Below are positions 33,897 through 45,370 of a stretch of 64,000 nucleotides of DNA, one piece after another. Within the stretch, counting starts at the first letter, position 1, and the number at the start of each line of letters is the position of its first letter. Origin of the DNA: Aplectana chamaeleonis (taxonomy: Eukaryota; Nematoda; Chromadorea; Rhabditida; Cosmocercidae); assembly GCA_029168955.1 (NCBI GenBank), contig JAPDOI010000271.1, forward strand, positions 524,001 through 588,000, written 5' to 3'. A program made the position numbers and the translations under genes. The notes beneath the pieces were generated by a model. That model made no database searches. It saw nothing but the letters and a program-made list of their open reading frames with translations, and was not told the DNA's origin.

Positions 33897-34351
33897 CAGG
33901 CACATGACACCCAATAAATTAAATTTCAGATTCCATGTTCATCTTGGAGAGAGTCACACGCTGATCACTGCGGCATCTCTAAAATCGTCCAAGACCATCT
34001 TTGAACAGAGTTGTGGCTCTCCAAAGACGCTTAGATTTTGAAGGTGAAAAATTGGTTGAAGAGTTGTCTCAAGCCTGTATTTCTCTTCATATGCAATCAT
34101 TGCGCGGGAGCGAGCCAGAATAAGGAGACAGTCCGGCAATGGACATCCATCGAGCCGCTATCAAGTTCGAAAATCTGTTAGGGGGTCGGGCCTGATGTAG
34201 TGAGCGAAGAGGGTCGGGCCCGTGGTGGTCGCTTATATCTCGCTTTTATGGAGAAATTGAGATCTGGCATTTGGCACGTGTTATACAGGAGTGGTGTTCT
34301 ACACAATTACATGAAAGTCTCAAGATTCATATCTGAGGGTGTACCGTGCCT
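33897..34351. mobile_element. TTAA element, family D, copy 1
   Basis: 455 bp with ends AGGCACATGACACCC / GAGGGTGTACCGTGCCT; the right flank is TTAA (34352-34355). Interior blocks TGGAGAGAGTCACACGCTGA, GGACATCCAT and GCGAGATATAAGCG (minus) are shared with 53717-54190 and 54667-55146. Confidence 0.8.
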
Positions 34352-34375
34352 TTAAGGCCAGAATCTATAGCGACA

Positions 34376-34445
34376 CAGCGGCCGAGTGGTTTAGTTGCCA
34401 TCGGATCACGATTTCGTACTTAAGGTCGTGCTGTTCTAACATGAA
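34376..34445 (+). repeat. Degenerate tRNA-like sequence
   Basis: GCGGCCGAGTGGTTTAGTTGCC resembles the A-box region of a class II (Leu/Ser) tRNA, but no proper B box or acceptor stem follows. I treat it as a tRNA-derived relic. Confidence 0.3.
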
Positions 34446-34744
34446 ATTGTTAGACCATTTCTGAGAGCGTCTGAAAAATAACCGCTATTAAAAACGCTAG
34501 TACTACTCGTCCGCCTCGGAACAACCCTGCAATGCAACCAATTCCACTTTGATAGACAATTTTATATTCAGAATCGTGGACTAGCTATGGTCCCAGAGTT
34601 GTGCCGTTGCCATCGTCTACCGCGATCATGTAGGTATAAGATCGTTAACGATTGAAATAGTGATACGTTAACGATTGAAATAGTGATATAAAAGCGGCTC
34701 ATTGACGATGTTATCGCCATCGCTTTTCGTCGACAGACTTGGGT

Positions 34745-34970
34745 GATTTTTTTTTGCTAGATTCGCTTTCACAGGCTGTTAGCGTGTTGGAGTTGGCGCG
34801 TGAGGCCCACTCCTATACTCCACGAAAGACCTGTCGCCGCTATCGCGACCGCAGCAAGTGCTGCAAATGTTCTTGACACAGAAATTTTCCACATGTGGAC
34901 TTGGTCACCACACGATTTGTGACCGGACCTGTCGCGATCGCAAACTTTTGGTATAACTGTGGTCTCAGGG
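34745..34970. repeat. Partial inverted relative of the 11770-12113 foldback element
   Basis: CCTGTCGCGATCGCAAACTTTTGGTATAAC matches, reverse-complemented, the left arm of that element with a few changes. The other terminus is missing. Overlapping minus-strand frames are incidental. Confidence 0.5.
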
Positions 34971-35229
34971 TGAGAAGGCCTCGATAGAATTTTCAACCCT
35001 AACCCGTCATCTTCGTCTAGCGCACTCCTCAATTGACACAGTGTCTCACCGTTGGCTCGCAAAGAGCGGTAATTAATTAGCGTACATCAATGTTCGCGAT
35101 CGTGGGTTTCTAGTGGGTAGCATAAAGGTTTCAGGAGTATCGTCAATCACTGGATGGGGGGAAGCCGCGACCCTGGTTGGCGGGAGAAATCGCGCGCGAA
35201 AAACGAAGAGAGGATGGCAATTGATCTAA

Positions 35230-35723
35230 GGCCCTAGTTATACACCAGCGGAATGAAAACGTCTCGCGATGACATTGCCGCCGCCTGCTGCTTGAATCTG
35301 GGATTCGTCTGCAATGTTGCGAAATCGGCGTCTTTGACGCAATACTGCGGACAAAAATTTCCAGGCGTTTCTAATGGTATTTTATCGTTTTTTTTTTCGC
35401 TTCTGACACTTTTTGTTTGCAGAATAGCACTAATAATCAATTTCTCTCGTCATTACAGCGCTCGTTATGTCGTGTTGGTAATGTTTTAACAATTTAAATC
35501 TGAAAAATAATCAGCTGGTGGAAATTGGCAAATTTCCAACAGGGCAGGTCCCGTAAGGATGCAGTATACGGTGCCGCGGCGTGTATAACTGCTCTGTGCG
35601 GCCTTCCGGCGCGTTTTTCTGCGACTACTGTTCCTTTTGGCTTGCCTAAGCGCAGTTAGGGCGCATATAAGTGATAGTTGTCTTGCTATTTCCGCAGCGT
35701 CCCGCCGGTGTATAACTAGGGCC
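35230..35723. mobile_element. TAA-flanked MITE (PIF/Harbinger-type)
   Basis: 494 bp with ends GGCCCTAGTTATACACCAGCGG / CCGGTGTATAACTAGGGCC and direct TAA flanks at 35227-35229 and 35724-35726. A 3-bp TAA target and GG(G/C)C ends are typical of PIF/Harbinger-derived MITEs. No transposase frame. Confidence 0.85.
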
Positions 35724-35726
35724 TAA

Positions 35727-38208
35727 TGCTTTCGCTCACGATTGCTGAGAACGGCCTCCTACTTGAAGGAGACTAACAATATTGACTTCGGACCTCAATC
35801 TCAGATTTTTTTTAGTTGCCTATACCGGCTTCAAATATTCAAACACTCTCTTCAATCGACAAAAACCTTGTATGTAACATCGATGTTGAAGGTCTTAGAT
35901 AACATCGTAATGTCGCTGGATTACTACCACAAGCTGCCTGTGATTTTGTTATGTAGAACTAGTAATGCTGGTCTCCGTCTTAACCATTCATGATTTCTAA
36001 TTGACTCCCTTTTGCCATAAACATGATTAACACTTCATGTGTACACAACAAGTCAACAACATTGAATACGAAAAATTAGTATCGCTGTGAGAGACACATT
36101 CACACTTCGGAATCACATTGATATATGCGAAGTTTTCTCTCAGCGAGCCAGTCAATGTAAAATCTGTTTCCCAGTAGAGTACCAGGGTGAGTCACATGTC
36201 TTTGAAATTCTTTCCCTTTGTTTTCTATCATAGCACACACCAGTAATTCAATTTAAAGAAAGAACTTCCGTAACTACCGAGCCACTGCCTTTGCTAAGAA
36301 AGAGACTTCAGTTCTCTTATCACCCTGGAGTGTTGGCAGCGTATTTCGAAAATCGTGACGTGGCCATCATTGCTGTGCGAAACATCCAAGAAACTTATCT
36401 TGTATGTAGCTCAGGGTCGCACGACACATATCACAATGGTATATTTGGTTCCCTCCTGCTGGCGTAGTTTGAGCGAGCGCAAATTCAGTGCCTAAAGGTT
36501 ATAACTCACGAACGCAACTGATTATTTATCTTATCGCAGGTTATTTAGCAGAAGTGAGCACGCGGCGCGGCCGCACGAAGCCGGTGAGGCCCCATCGCTT
36601 TGCCCACTACGCCGGTGCCAGAGTTCTCATCGAATGAGCCAGTGCGAAATCGCATCTATAAATCAGTTTTACGCTGAGACTTTGGGTGGCAGCAGCGTGC
36701 CATAGGTTATAATCGACACATCTGAACAGATTTGGAGATAATATGAGAAAATGTCAGAGCTGCACACTGAATCAGAAAGGCCTGATGAGAAAATGCCATA
36801 ACTGCATTCTGGAACCACCTCACTCTGAAATGCTTTAACCCTTCTTGAGTCTGCACTGTGACGTTGGAGCAATATTTTTTTGCGGAACAGTGGAACTTTC
36901 TTTTCCTCAAGTTTTGCCTTGATTTCGATTCGTGGTTCCCCAACTCTGATTCAGAACGTTGTATAATTATGAAGCTTCCTCGATTCAACTGTGAACCTTC
37001 TTCATATGAACATGGGGCTTTCTCACTCTTCAAAGCCGACTTTTCAAATTACAACGACTTAGTTTTTCATAACATTTTCCGCTTTTCTCATTGTTATAGG
37101 GCTCCCTTGCTATACTATAAATTTGGTTCTGGGTTATCGCGCTCGCAGCCCTCTAGCTCAACCTGTTTCACCAATTCCACTGTCGAAAACTTGTTATGAC
37201 CCGCGTGGTGCTATGTGCTCGTGAACCCAAAAGGCATTGAGAAAGGTGCTGACCAGGACTGAATGCTGACTGTTCTAACACTGTCACGCTCTGATTGTAC
37301 GAAACCATCTTTCAGGACTGACTGGCGTGGACCCTCGTTCAGTCGTGCATGGATTCGAAGGTCTGTAGTGATATTTTTCTCAAAGACGGTAGAATAATGG
37401 TGTCAGAAATTAGTACTTAACACAATTGATTGAAAGGGATGTGAATGCCAATCTAAGCTTCCGATCTTCACTGAACGCTCCAAGGACACCGGCAATACTC
37501 AAGCAAAGTTTTCCTTAGGAATAGAGTTGCTATATCGTCTGATATAACATCATTAACTCATCTGCACAAAGGACTAAATTTTCTTTAGCAAAAACCGAGC
37601 TCCCTCGATAGGATTCAACTACATTCTTTTTCTCTGATGTCCGAAATACAAATTTAACCTGACAGGTCAGCTTATCCGAGCCAGCTGTCATGTTTTTCTG
37701 GGCCAGAGGGGCCCGATTAAGCTAGTGTATCCCTCTGCAACAAGATGTGTACCTCATGAGTGTGCGCCAGATCTTACGGCTGTAGCGAATTGCCTTCCAT
37801 AAGACAACGGAAAGAACTTCAACTTGGCGTTTTTCTCGACCCAAATATGGCTTCGCAAAAGTTTTTTTTATGGCGTTTTAATAAGAAAATACCTCCACTC
37901 TATAACGCTGAGTCTCCTCAGATGTTTTGGTTGCTTCTTGCATCCATCTCACCTGGCATGTCAAATTTTCATCAGCAAATGAAGGCTGCAGAAGGGAATA
38001 AACGGGCTCCACTAGAGGAACGCGGCCGAGTCTACCCAAGAATCCTTCAAGAGTTTCCGAAAACATCTACAAACGTCAGTATGACAGGATGGCCAGTTGT
38101 ACATCGCTGCCACACTTGCTCTAGAAGTGATGTTTATTCGGCGATACATAAATTCATCAAGTTTATGGCAATGCTAGTGTTCTCATTGGTCATTGTATCA
38201 AATTTCAG
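35727..38208. other. No recognised gene upstream of receptor gene 2
   Basis: Frames at 35742, 36707 and 36858 have no domain. The open frame that begins at 37760 runs into receptor exon 1, but the extension is not supported: the paralogues start at the equivalent of 38213, and a splice acceptor (AATTTCAG, ending 38208) lies just before it. Confidence 0.4.
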
Positions 38209-38212
38209 GACA

Positions 38213-40717
38213 ATGCATCAAGCAGAAGAGGTTGTAGAAATTATGCAATTGGTGAACACACTTATTGCTACTATTGCGACCTTCCTGATGTATGGATATA
38301 TCATACGCCGCATTGTGATGAACCATTCAACTCTCACACAGTATCAGCATCTTCTTATTGTACAGGCCTGTGTATACATTGGCGGGTCACTACTAAGGCT
38401 AGTGGCCAATCAGGTTATGGTTCAGACAGATTATAGTGGCGTTCCTGTAATATACAACAACAACATTTAAGAGAATCACTCTGGAGATGGAGGTTTATTT
38501 CGGTTATCCGTTCATCAGCACTCCGGCATGGACGGTTACCCTTGTGTTGTGCCTCCTTGATGTCGTAGAAGCCACAGAAGAAATAATGCTTGTGATTTTC
38601 AATGTTCACAGACTCTTGCTTTTTCTGAAGTACGTTGGTATTGAAAATAATGAAAAGTATTGGTTCAATAACAAATCAACGGTGCATAAATGTTTTAGAC
38701 CAGATAAAATAGATGTTTTTTATATTGTTGTGATACCAGTGGGATTCGCCTACGTTACATTCCTGACAATCGCAGATATTTTCCTTGAGGTGAGTTCTGA
38801 GAGCTTATCCTTTATGTTTCACGTTTTATGATTTGCGTACCGTGCCGACCTCTCAACCCTTACACTGATGTGGAGTCGGGACAGGCTGTCTTCCATTCTT
38901 GACGATCTGCACAAATGTTACTGAAGTCGATCACACTGCACATGAATTTCAGATCATCAGCGACTTGCTTCAGCCAAGTTTTCTCCGAAGCTTTTCTCAA
39001 TTCTCTGTTCGACGACTCGATCTCTCAGAAAATGTCCTAACTGCAGTCCATTTGGATCCGAGTGACTCAATCTCTCTAAAAAAGTCTGTACGACATCATG
39101 CTTGAACCCACCCTGTACACGTGGCCGAACAAACCGACGAGATTTGACTTGCTCCGGGACAAATCGCTGGCTGCCGCACTCCACAAATAATGCCATTACG
39201 AGGGTCTCCGCACGTAGAAACGCTCGAACTTGTCGCAGACATTTCAACTCGAATATTTCCAGCCTGGCGTCCAAATTCAGAACTGTCTCTGATTCGCACC
39301 TGTAGAGAAAGAACGGAAGTACCAAGGTTTGTATAGACAAAGTTCTCATCTTAAGTGAAGTGTTGCTTCTTCGTCAGATGCACCACTCGAGCGAGGCAAA
39401 CTCTGAAGATGCTTGTCCCAGATTGCTGTTGAACCCTGCCGTACTTGCCACCTTTCTTGCCTGCACCAGAGAGCGCATGTACTAGAACGCTGCTTAGGTA
39501 CATAAAAGGACCAGTACTTGATTGCTGCCTGCACCAGGGAGACTAGCGACTAAGTTTTGTTTGTCCGAATGAGACAGTCCGAAGACGCAGCCGCGTGCAT
39601 GTCAAGAAGGCACTTTCGGGCAAGTCTCTTCATACCTGTGAACAGCTGACTGAAATATCATTCATTAATCGTTCGATGTTCCTGCCGATCGATTTCCAAG
39701 TCCGAGGCCGCTCGACACGCAATCCAAACGCGTGGGCGGACACCTTCATTCAAACGGATTTACCTATATGCGCACGAGAGTTCTTCCACAGCCTCTCTTC
39801 GCTAAGGTAACAGGCAGGCGCTACTTCTACACCGGCAAGCATGGACCATCAAACTTTTCAGGGCTGCTGCTAAATTACCTATCCTCTAATAAACCATGTT
39901 CCACCGCATAAGTCTCATCTTTATCATAACCGATGCATGCCGGGGTCGACGCAGCAAGTGCTTGTCACCGTAGTGGATGTACAATGCTCTGAGTCCATAC
40001 TATTGCATATGATTCTATTGTCGTGCTCAGAAGTCCGACAAATAGAAGCGTTCCGAACACTTGCGTCTCACAGGGCTGATGCAGTGCACGGTTGCAGAAG
40101 CTCGGTCACTCTCAGTTGAATCTTCACCCTATTTTTTCAGAAAATCACTCTCTACGCTTCGTACAGTTTTATCATCGTTACCCTACTTATAATAGTTGCC
40201 TGCTATCTAATTCTGAGACGGCATTTCCGCATGAACAAGTTCTCTGAGAAAGTCAAGATGATGCAGAGCAAACTGTCGAAAGGTCTGCTCCTGCAGGTGA
40301 TTTGTGTATTGTAATTTCAATCTCAATTTATTAGAAATGGCTTTAATTGTTTTATTTGAATGCTGATAAATATATAATTTTCTAGATTATCGTGCATATC
40401 ATGGCGGTGGTCATGGTCGGGCTTTTTGGGCCAGGGATTATACTTCTATTGTCATCGCTACACATAAATGTGGAGATTATTGCGGGAATAGTTGGAATTT
40501 ACATGGTGGTTAGTGAAGCAAACGTTTTGTAATTTCATGTATTGAGGGCCTATACTGGCTGGATGCAAGTTGCTTTCTACAGGTTGTGTACATGCTATTC
40601 CAATGGTTTCCCCTCGTTATCGGAATAATCATCAAATGGTCAATATCTGGATTCCTTGCAGCTAAAAGGGGACAAATAATGATCACTGTGGAAACCACAA
40701 ATCCAAGAGTTGTATAA
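38213..40717 (+). CDS. Nematode serpentine (7TM) receptor, gene 2 of the cluster
   Basis: Predicted 287-residue seven-helix receptor in the plasma membrane; ligand unknown. Exons are 38213-38413, 38472-38629, 38699-38789, 40141-40296, 40386-40508 and 40583-40717, with lengths of the first five equal to gene 1. Introns are GT..AG; the first has the acceptor TTTAAG. Features are TM1 and TM2 in exon 1 with THYQ/LTQYQ-type loop LTQYQHLLIVQ, TM3 ending IFNVHRLLLF, TM4 in exon 3 after FRPDKID-type loop, TM5 with ILRRHFR, TM6 in exon 5, and TM7 ending WSISGFLAAK. Reading frame is intact. The third intron (1.35 kb) contains a LINE remnant on the other strand. Closest to gene 1 in sequence. A possible leader acceptor lies 4 nt before the ATG. 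Confidence 0.88.
38950..39520 (-). pseudogene. LINE reverse-transcriptase C-terminal remnant in receptor intron
   Basis: The minus-strand frame 38957-39349 contains MRTLSIQTLVLPFFLYRCES followed by ETVLNLDARLEIFELKCLRQ. This is the thumb/connector region of non-LTR reverse transcriptases (typically Y..LVLP.LLYGCE..T / FE.KCLR). Upstream it continues in a broken frame (SNTSLK). No catalytic domain remains. It is antisense to receptor gene 2. Confidence 0.75.
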
Positions 40718-41730
40718 AGAGATGATTAGTTCTTCGGTTCAGCTATGAAAACTCATAGTCGACAGATTACTTCGTTACTGCAGCATAGGATGTCCACCAT
40801 ACGTAGCAAAACCAATCAAAAGCTGCAGGATAGTTAAAGTTCACTATTCGTAAAAAGCTGGAACCAGCGAAATCACCTGCTCCGGAAAACGGCGAATTCT
40901 CAAAGTGCTCCACAAAGTATCTGATGCGAAACGGTCGCGTCCTAACACTGTTAGCAAGCGTCAAGCATCATGCTCGCGCAATGCTATATTGTCCATTGCT
41001 TTTTGGAGCAACATTTTCCACTAAAAAAGGCCGCAACATCAATAAATAGAAAAAAAACCCTTCGGCAACTAATTACAGAATGATAAGCGCTACAAGCTAA
41101 GGCCAAGTCATCTTGCACAATTTTTTCACTGACGGTGACTGTGACATTCGCATTTCTATCCTAGCACCCTAACACAAAACAGCGATCATTAACCGTTGAT
41201 TATGAACTTGCGATTGGTAAAAAATAGAAAAATTTTTTCGCATTTTGACGAAGTGCATAATTGCCGCTCTTGTGGAATAAATGTTGGCTCCCGAACTGAT
41301 CCCAGCTTATACTTCAACATCAGAATGCTTTTGTATACTGCGAACCAAGGATTCACAATGTCGCCCCTTGCTAGGACCTGCCGTTATGTCCACGTGAGCT
41401 TTTACACAACCGTGTTTAGATAGTTGTGGGTATGGGGCACACGATTGATAATCCGTTTCCCAAATACCCAAAATGCTTCAGAGTATTCCAAAATAGACAA
41501 AAAAATTAAACGATAGAACGTTAGCCAGCGTGAGTTAAACTGGTGTGAACAAGGAAATGGCTTTGGATATGTAATTGGTGGCGTTACGAGGCGTGGCGTT
41601 TTTTGGTGTAACGATCTTGTTTGGATCAAAAGTTGATTGAATGCTGTGCACATTGCCTCATCTATTGATCAGTACACTAGCCTTCACTATTTATGATAGT
41701 GTCATTGTAGAGTCATAACATAAACATTAT
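40718..41730. other. No recognised gene after receptor gene 2
   Basis: Frames at 40767-40964 and 41402-41653 have no domain. No AATAAA occurs close to the stop of gene 2. Confidence 0.35.
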
Positions 41731-42420
41731 CTCAGACAGTCGTGAGGAATTACGTCGGCACACTAGGGGTTGTATCCTAGGCCAAAGATCGAATGCAAAT
41801 CCTCGTTATCAGCAGGAGTTGCTGCTAGCAGCAGCATATGCTGCCAACGTATGCTAAGGCTCAACCCCTCGTCATCGACATCCTGTACTACAAACGGAAA
41901 GAGACTACCACCCTCTTTAGTGATGCTGGGTATGATCCTTGTCACGGTCGGCAGCAAGGTTGCGAACCTTGTCACGGTCCGCTACTAGGACATCATCCTT
42001 GCCACGGTCCACATCAAGGAGGCTTACCTTCTGATGGGCTATGGGGACGATCCCTCAGGCCGGAATCATACTTCCGGCGACACGTGACGCTATGCAATGT
42101 TTACAATCATTATCGACCAGAAACCGAGCAACCTGTTCTGTACTGTTGCTGTCGCGCGTCGCGGGGAGAATAATCCCCCAACATCCTATCCTTCAACACC
42201 ACAACGATTTTCGGACGAATGCCTCAGCGTCCGAAATTGACGTCTAAAAATTGGAGCAAAGTCCTCTTCTCGGACCGGTCTCAAACGGTCAACTGCCCCT
42301 CAGTGAGACTGGCCGCTTTATATACCCACCGCAAGAGGATGCTGCAATGTTCATTTGTATCAGAGAAGTCACTGCAGGAGAGTGTCAGCAGACTTTAGGA
42401 GAGGGGCTGCCAAACTCGCG
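41730..42420. repeat. Interspersed repeat, copy 2 of 2
   Basis: Counterpart of 23690-24245, in the same orientation. Inside it the motif CACGGTCC.C recurs three times (GTCACGGTCGGCAGCAAGG and relatives, 41940-42015). The plus frame 41838-42173 reads through these but is not conserved with copy 1. Confidence 0.65.
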
Positions 42421-42509
42421 TGTGCCACGTCCACAACTGTATGAGATCTATAATAGTATGAAATCACTGTACAGTTCTGATCTAAACGTGAACGACACAT
42501 ACGACTTGG

Positions 42510-42830
42510 TTAGATTTGTTGATCGAACTCATACCTCACGACAGCGTGGGTCACCGCTGTAGGACGCACAGCAGTGATGAGAGTGCAGCCTCGCAGATGT
42601 GAGCTGTGGATTCGATCAACAAGCCCCTGGTCGCAAAGAGAAAGAGGGCCTGTAAATTCATTCAGATACTGTGTAGGCTCATCACAGCTGATGGACCGAT
42701 TCTCATACACAAGGTAGCTGAGTGAACACAAAACGTAGATGCAAGGCAGGACTCAAACCTGTGCTGCGCGCATTCCGCGCAAGTGTGTTAGCATTACACC
42801 CCAGACACCCTGCTCTGCAACCCTCAGCTA
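42510..42830 (-). repeat. tRNA-derived SINE-like element
   Basis: The minus-strand head at about 42815-42737 has a D arm (GTGT..ACAC), an anticodon-like stem (TGCGC/GCGCA) and a B box with T arm (GGTTTGAGTCC). The loop lacks U33 and the acceptor stem does not pair, so it is not a working tRNA. About 230 bp of unrelated body follow, as in SINEs. No second copy of the body is present in the window to define the ends. Confidence 0.5.
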
Positions 42831-43314
42831 TTCACACATGAACTTTGTGGGAACAACAGTAATCACCCGATAACTTCTATGACCTGGTGAGCCCATATCG
42901 GCATCAAATCCAGTCAAGCTGAGGTCATGGAAGATGTAATTTTTTTGTTTTCTCCAAAGCTGAAACATTCTAACAAGCCCAGCGATTGATTGATGATGGA
43001 TGTGGTTGATGTTCGTACATTGCCGCAGAAGGCTATGGTTAGAAAGTAGTACGGAGAATCATAAGATCACCAGAAAGCCTGCGTACCCACGATCAAGGCA
43101 CATGTTTAGCAACAAGAGTCGTCATAGTCATAGTTTGTCGCGTGCATTTAATGATTACGAAACTCTTGAACTAGGGCTAAATCAGTGGAATTGCCTCTCT
43201 ACTAGAAGATATCATTTTGCGACTTCCCAAAGTGACCCTTTTGTTGGAACCAGCTCCGAAGATTATAGATAGAGAGGTCATACATGTCATATCAGACATG
43301 AAGAAGCCTGAGAG

Positions 43315-43506
43315 TTAGACTACACTCGAGACACACCTTAGGTGCTGAACATTTGAAGGCAATATGCCGACGCCAATAAGGGGCATTAATCCTTGTTGTT
43401 GCAGACTCACCTGCAAGGTAACTGGACCTTCAGAGTAGTTCTGGCGTAGCAAGTTGATCACTCTAGACGCAAATTTCGGGACCGAACTAGTGTTTCTGTC
43501 GTACAC
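43315..43506 (-). other. Possible isolated exon, unrecognised
   Basis: The minus frame RVINLLRQNYSEGPVTLQ ends at CAG followed by GTGAGT, a strong donor, and is preceded by CGACAG. I find no partner exon and no family. Confidence 0.2.
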
Positions 43507-43689
43507 CCATATGACATCGGAAGCGTAAAGAAAGTAAAGAAACGTTCACAGTGCGCATGTTCTAAGACTTCTTGGTCTTTAGCTTTTTCACAATGAATCG
43601 GTCCAAAGCTTCCATTTCACCTCCGCAAACGGAATACATTGTTGACATTTCAGAGCATCGTACGCGCAGATGACCATATTTTAAGTTTC

Positions 43690-44530
43690 CACGATTTTGA
43701 GTGGGTGCGACCCCCTAATGAACGAAAAAGGCGAGAGAGCTCTTTGAAAACCTCAAATTGTTAAGAAAACCAGAGTTCAAAGTAGCCGCCAGTAATGTTT
43801 GAATCCGAGCCAAATCGGATTTTTGAACGTTTGCGCTGGATCGCAAAGAAAACCATCTATTACTGGCAGCACTTGTGGTATATGCCTGACGAAGGCACGA
43901 CCCCTTTCGACAACATTTGAGACATTCGAGCTACTATATGTTCACAATACAAACAAATGTGCGTTTGTGGTCCATACGCTAAGTGGTTCTGAGCGCATAC
44001 TATGCCTTCACGATGCTGAAACCAAATCTGTGGTAGTTTGTCGAAATTATAATGTTCATTGTAAGTTACGGTGAAAATACCCCCAAACTGAAGTCTTGAG
44101 CCAAACTAGAGACTTCGACCGAATTGATGGATACCCATCGTAATCAACCGTAATCCACCAACAATCGGTGAACGAGCCTTAAATCCGTGTTACGCAATCC
44201 AGACATATTCCAAAAAGATATTTTGAGCTAAACCTAGCGCAGAATTCCAGGAAACAGTAAAAGTCGTGTTTGGCCCTTGAATTACCCCCACATTGCAATC
44301 TTTGAACGAGATACGTATGTCAAGAAGTTCCACAAATTGAAGGATGGACTTCAGATTCAAGTACTAGCCATGGAAAACTTTGAGGAACATTTTTCTCAAA
44401 AACTTTCAGAACAACCTGGAGGATATGAAATCAACTGAAAAGGGAAAACAAGGGATAGCTCACACCACTGTGTTTGGAATTACAGAATTTTTGAATGTTT
44501 TTTCGCCGTAACTGCAGTTTAGCGTCGCAG
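43690..44530. repeat. Dispersed repeat related to 10800-11600
   Basis: Contains GATACCCATCGTAATC and ACCGTAATCCACC and the same order of conserved blocks as the other two copies, with many changes. No genes are supported in it. Confidence 0.4.
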
Positions 44531-44539
44531 TACACGTTA

Positions 44540-45370
44540 TGGTATGTTTACACAAGGTGCTGGGCTTATTGCGAAACGCATGGCTACGGGGGAGACTGAG
44601 TCAGCATATTCCCTTTCCGGGGGAGCGCTTGATCACGCTGCACCACCGAAGCCCCAGCGCGGCCCTCACTCAGCTGCTTGGTGAGTCTTCCCCGAAGCAA
44701 TCATCCCTCACCCGTATAACGGGATGAAGCAGGTATACCGTGATAAACTAGAGTATAACAGTCGTGCAGTGCGATAAAGCGCTCGCCCGGGGAAGGAATA
44801 GGCTGGTTGACATCGCCCGGAGCCAAACGTTATTCGATCAACTCAACGCCTTGTGCAAACTGTGTTTAGAGTTAAAAAAATTTGTTTTTACCCAAACTTG
44901 GTCCAGGAAAGTTACTTCAGAACACAATTATGAGGGTCGTTTTCAAAAATCCGACATATCACGAAGCGCTTTGGAATGTACAGCACCTACTCTAACCAGC
45001 GTTTTCAGCTTGAAACAGCGTGGAACTAGCAGCTCGAGCCGGACTAGTACACAATGTTACTGCAGAGAACCAAGTGACACTAACAACGCAAATCGTTTTC
45101 GCAGATAAGTTACACGCTCTAGGAACTTATCTTGTCAGTAACATTAGCCAGCAGTGGAAAACTGAAATGTAGGAGATAACCGAGCACAGAAGGGTATATA
45201 TTTTTTTCGAAGAAAAAACTCAAATGTTTATTTGAAGGCCTGAACGAAACATATGTACTTGATTCAAGAAATTATGAAGTGTTCGAGCGTCAGTAATAAA
45301 TTCCACGGTTACTTATTTTGCCCTTTCATTGTACCCTTCTTCATCCGGTGTGGTGAACACGTGAACTATT
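44540..45370. other. No recognised gene downstream of receptor gene 3
   Basis: Frames at 44539-44727 and 44764-45108 lack domains. No canonical AATAAA is seen just after the gene 3 stop. Confidence 0.35.

Noticed and set aside
37760..38212. 150-codon N-terminal extension of receptor gene 2 in the same frame
   Set aside because: The paralogue at 1658 starts at the equivalent of 38213, the extension has no counterpart, and a splice acceptor separates it.
42737..42815. Functional tRNA gene
   Set aside because: The acceptor stem does not pair, position 33 is G and the T loop is altered; it fits a tRNA-derived repeat better.
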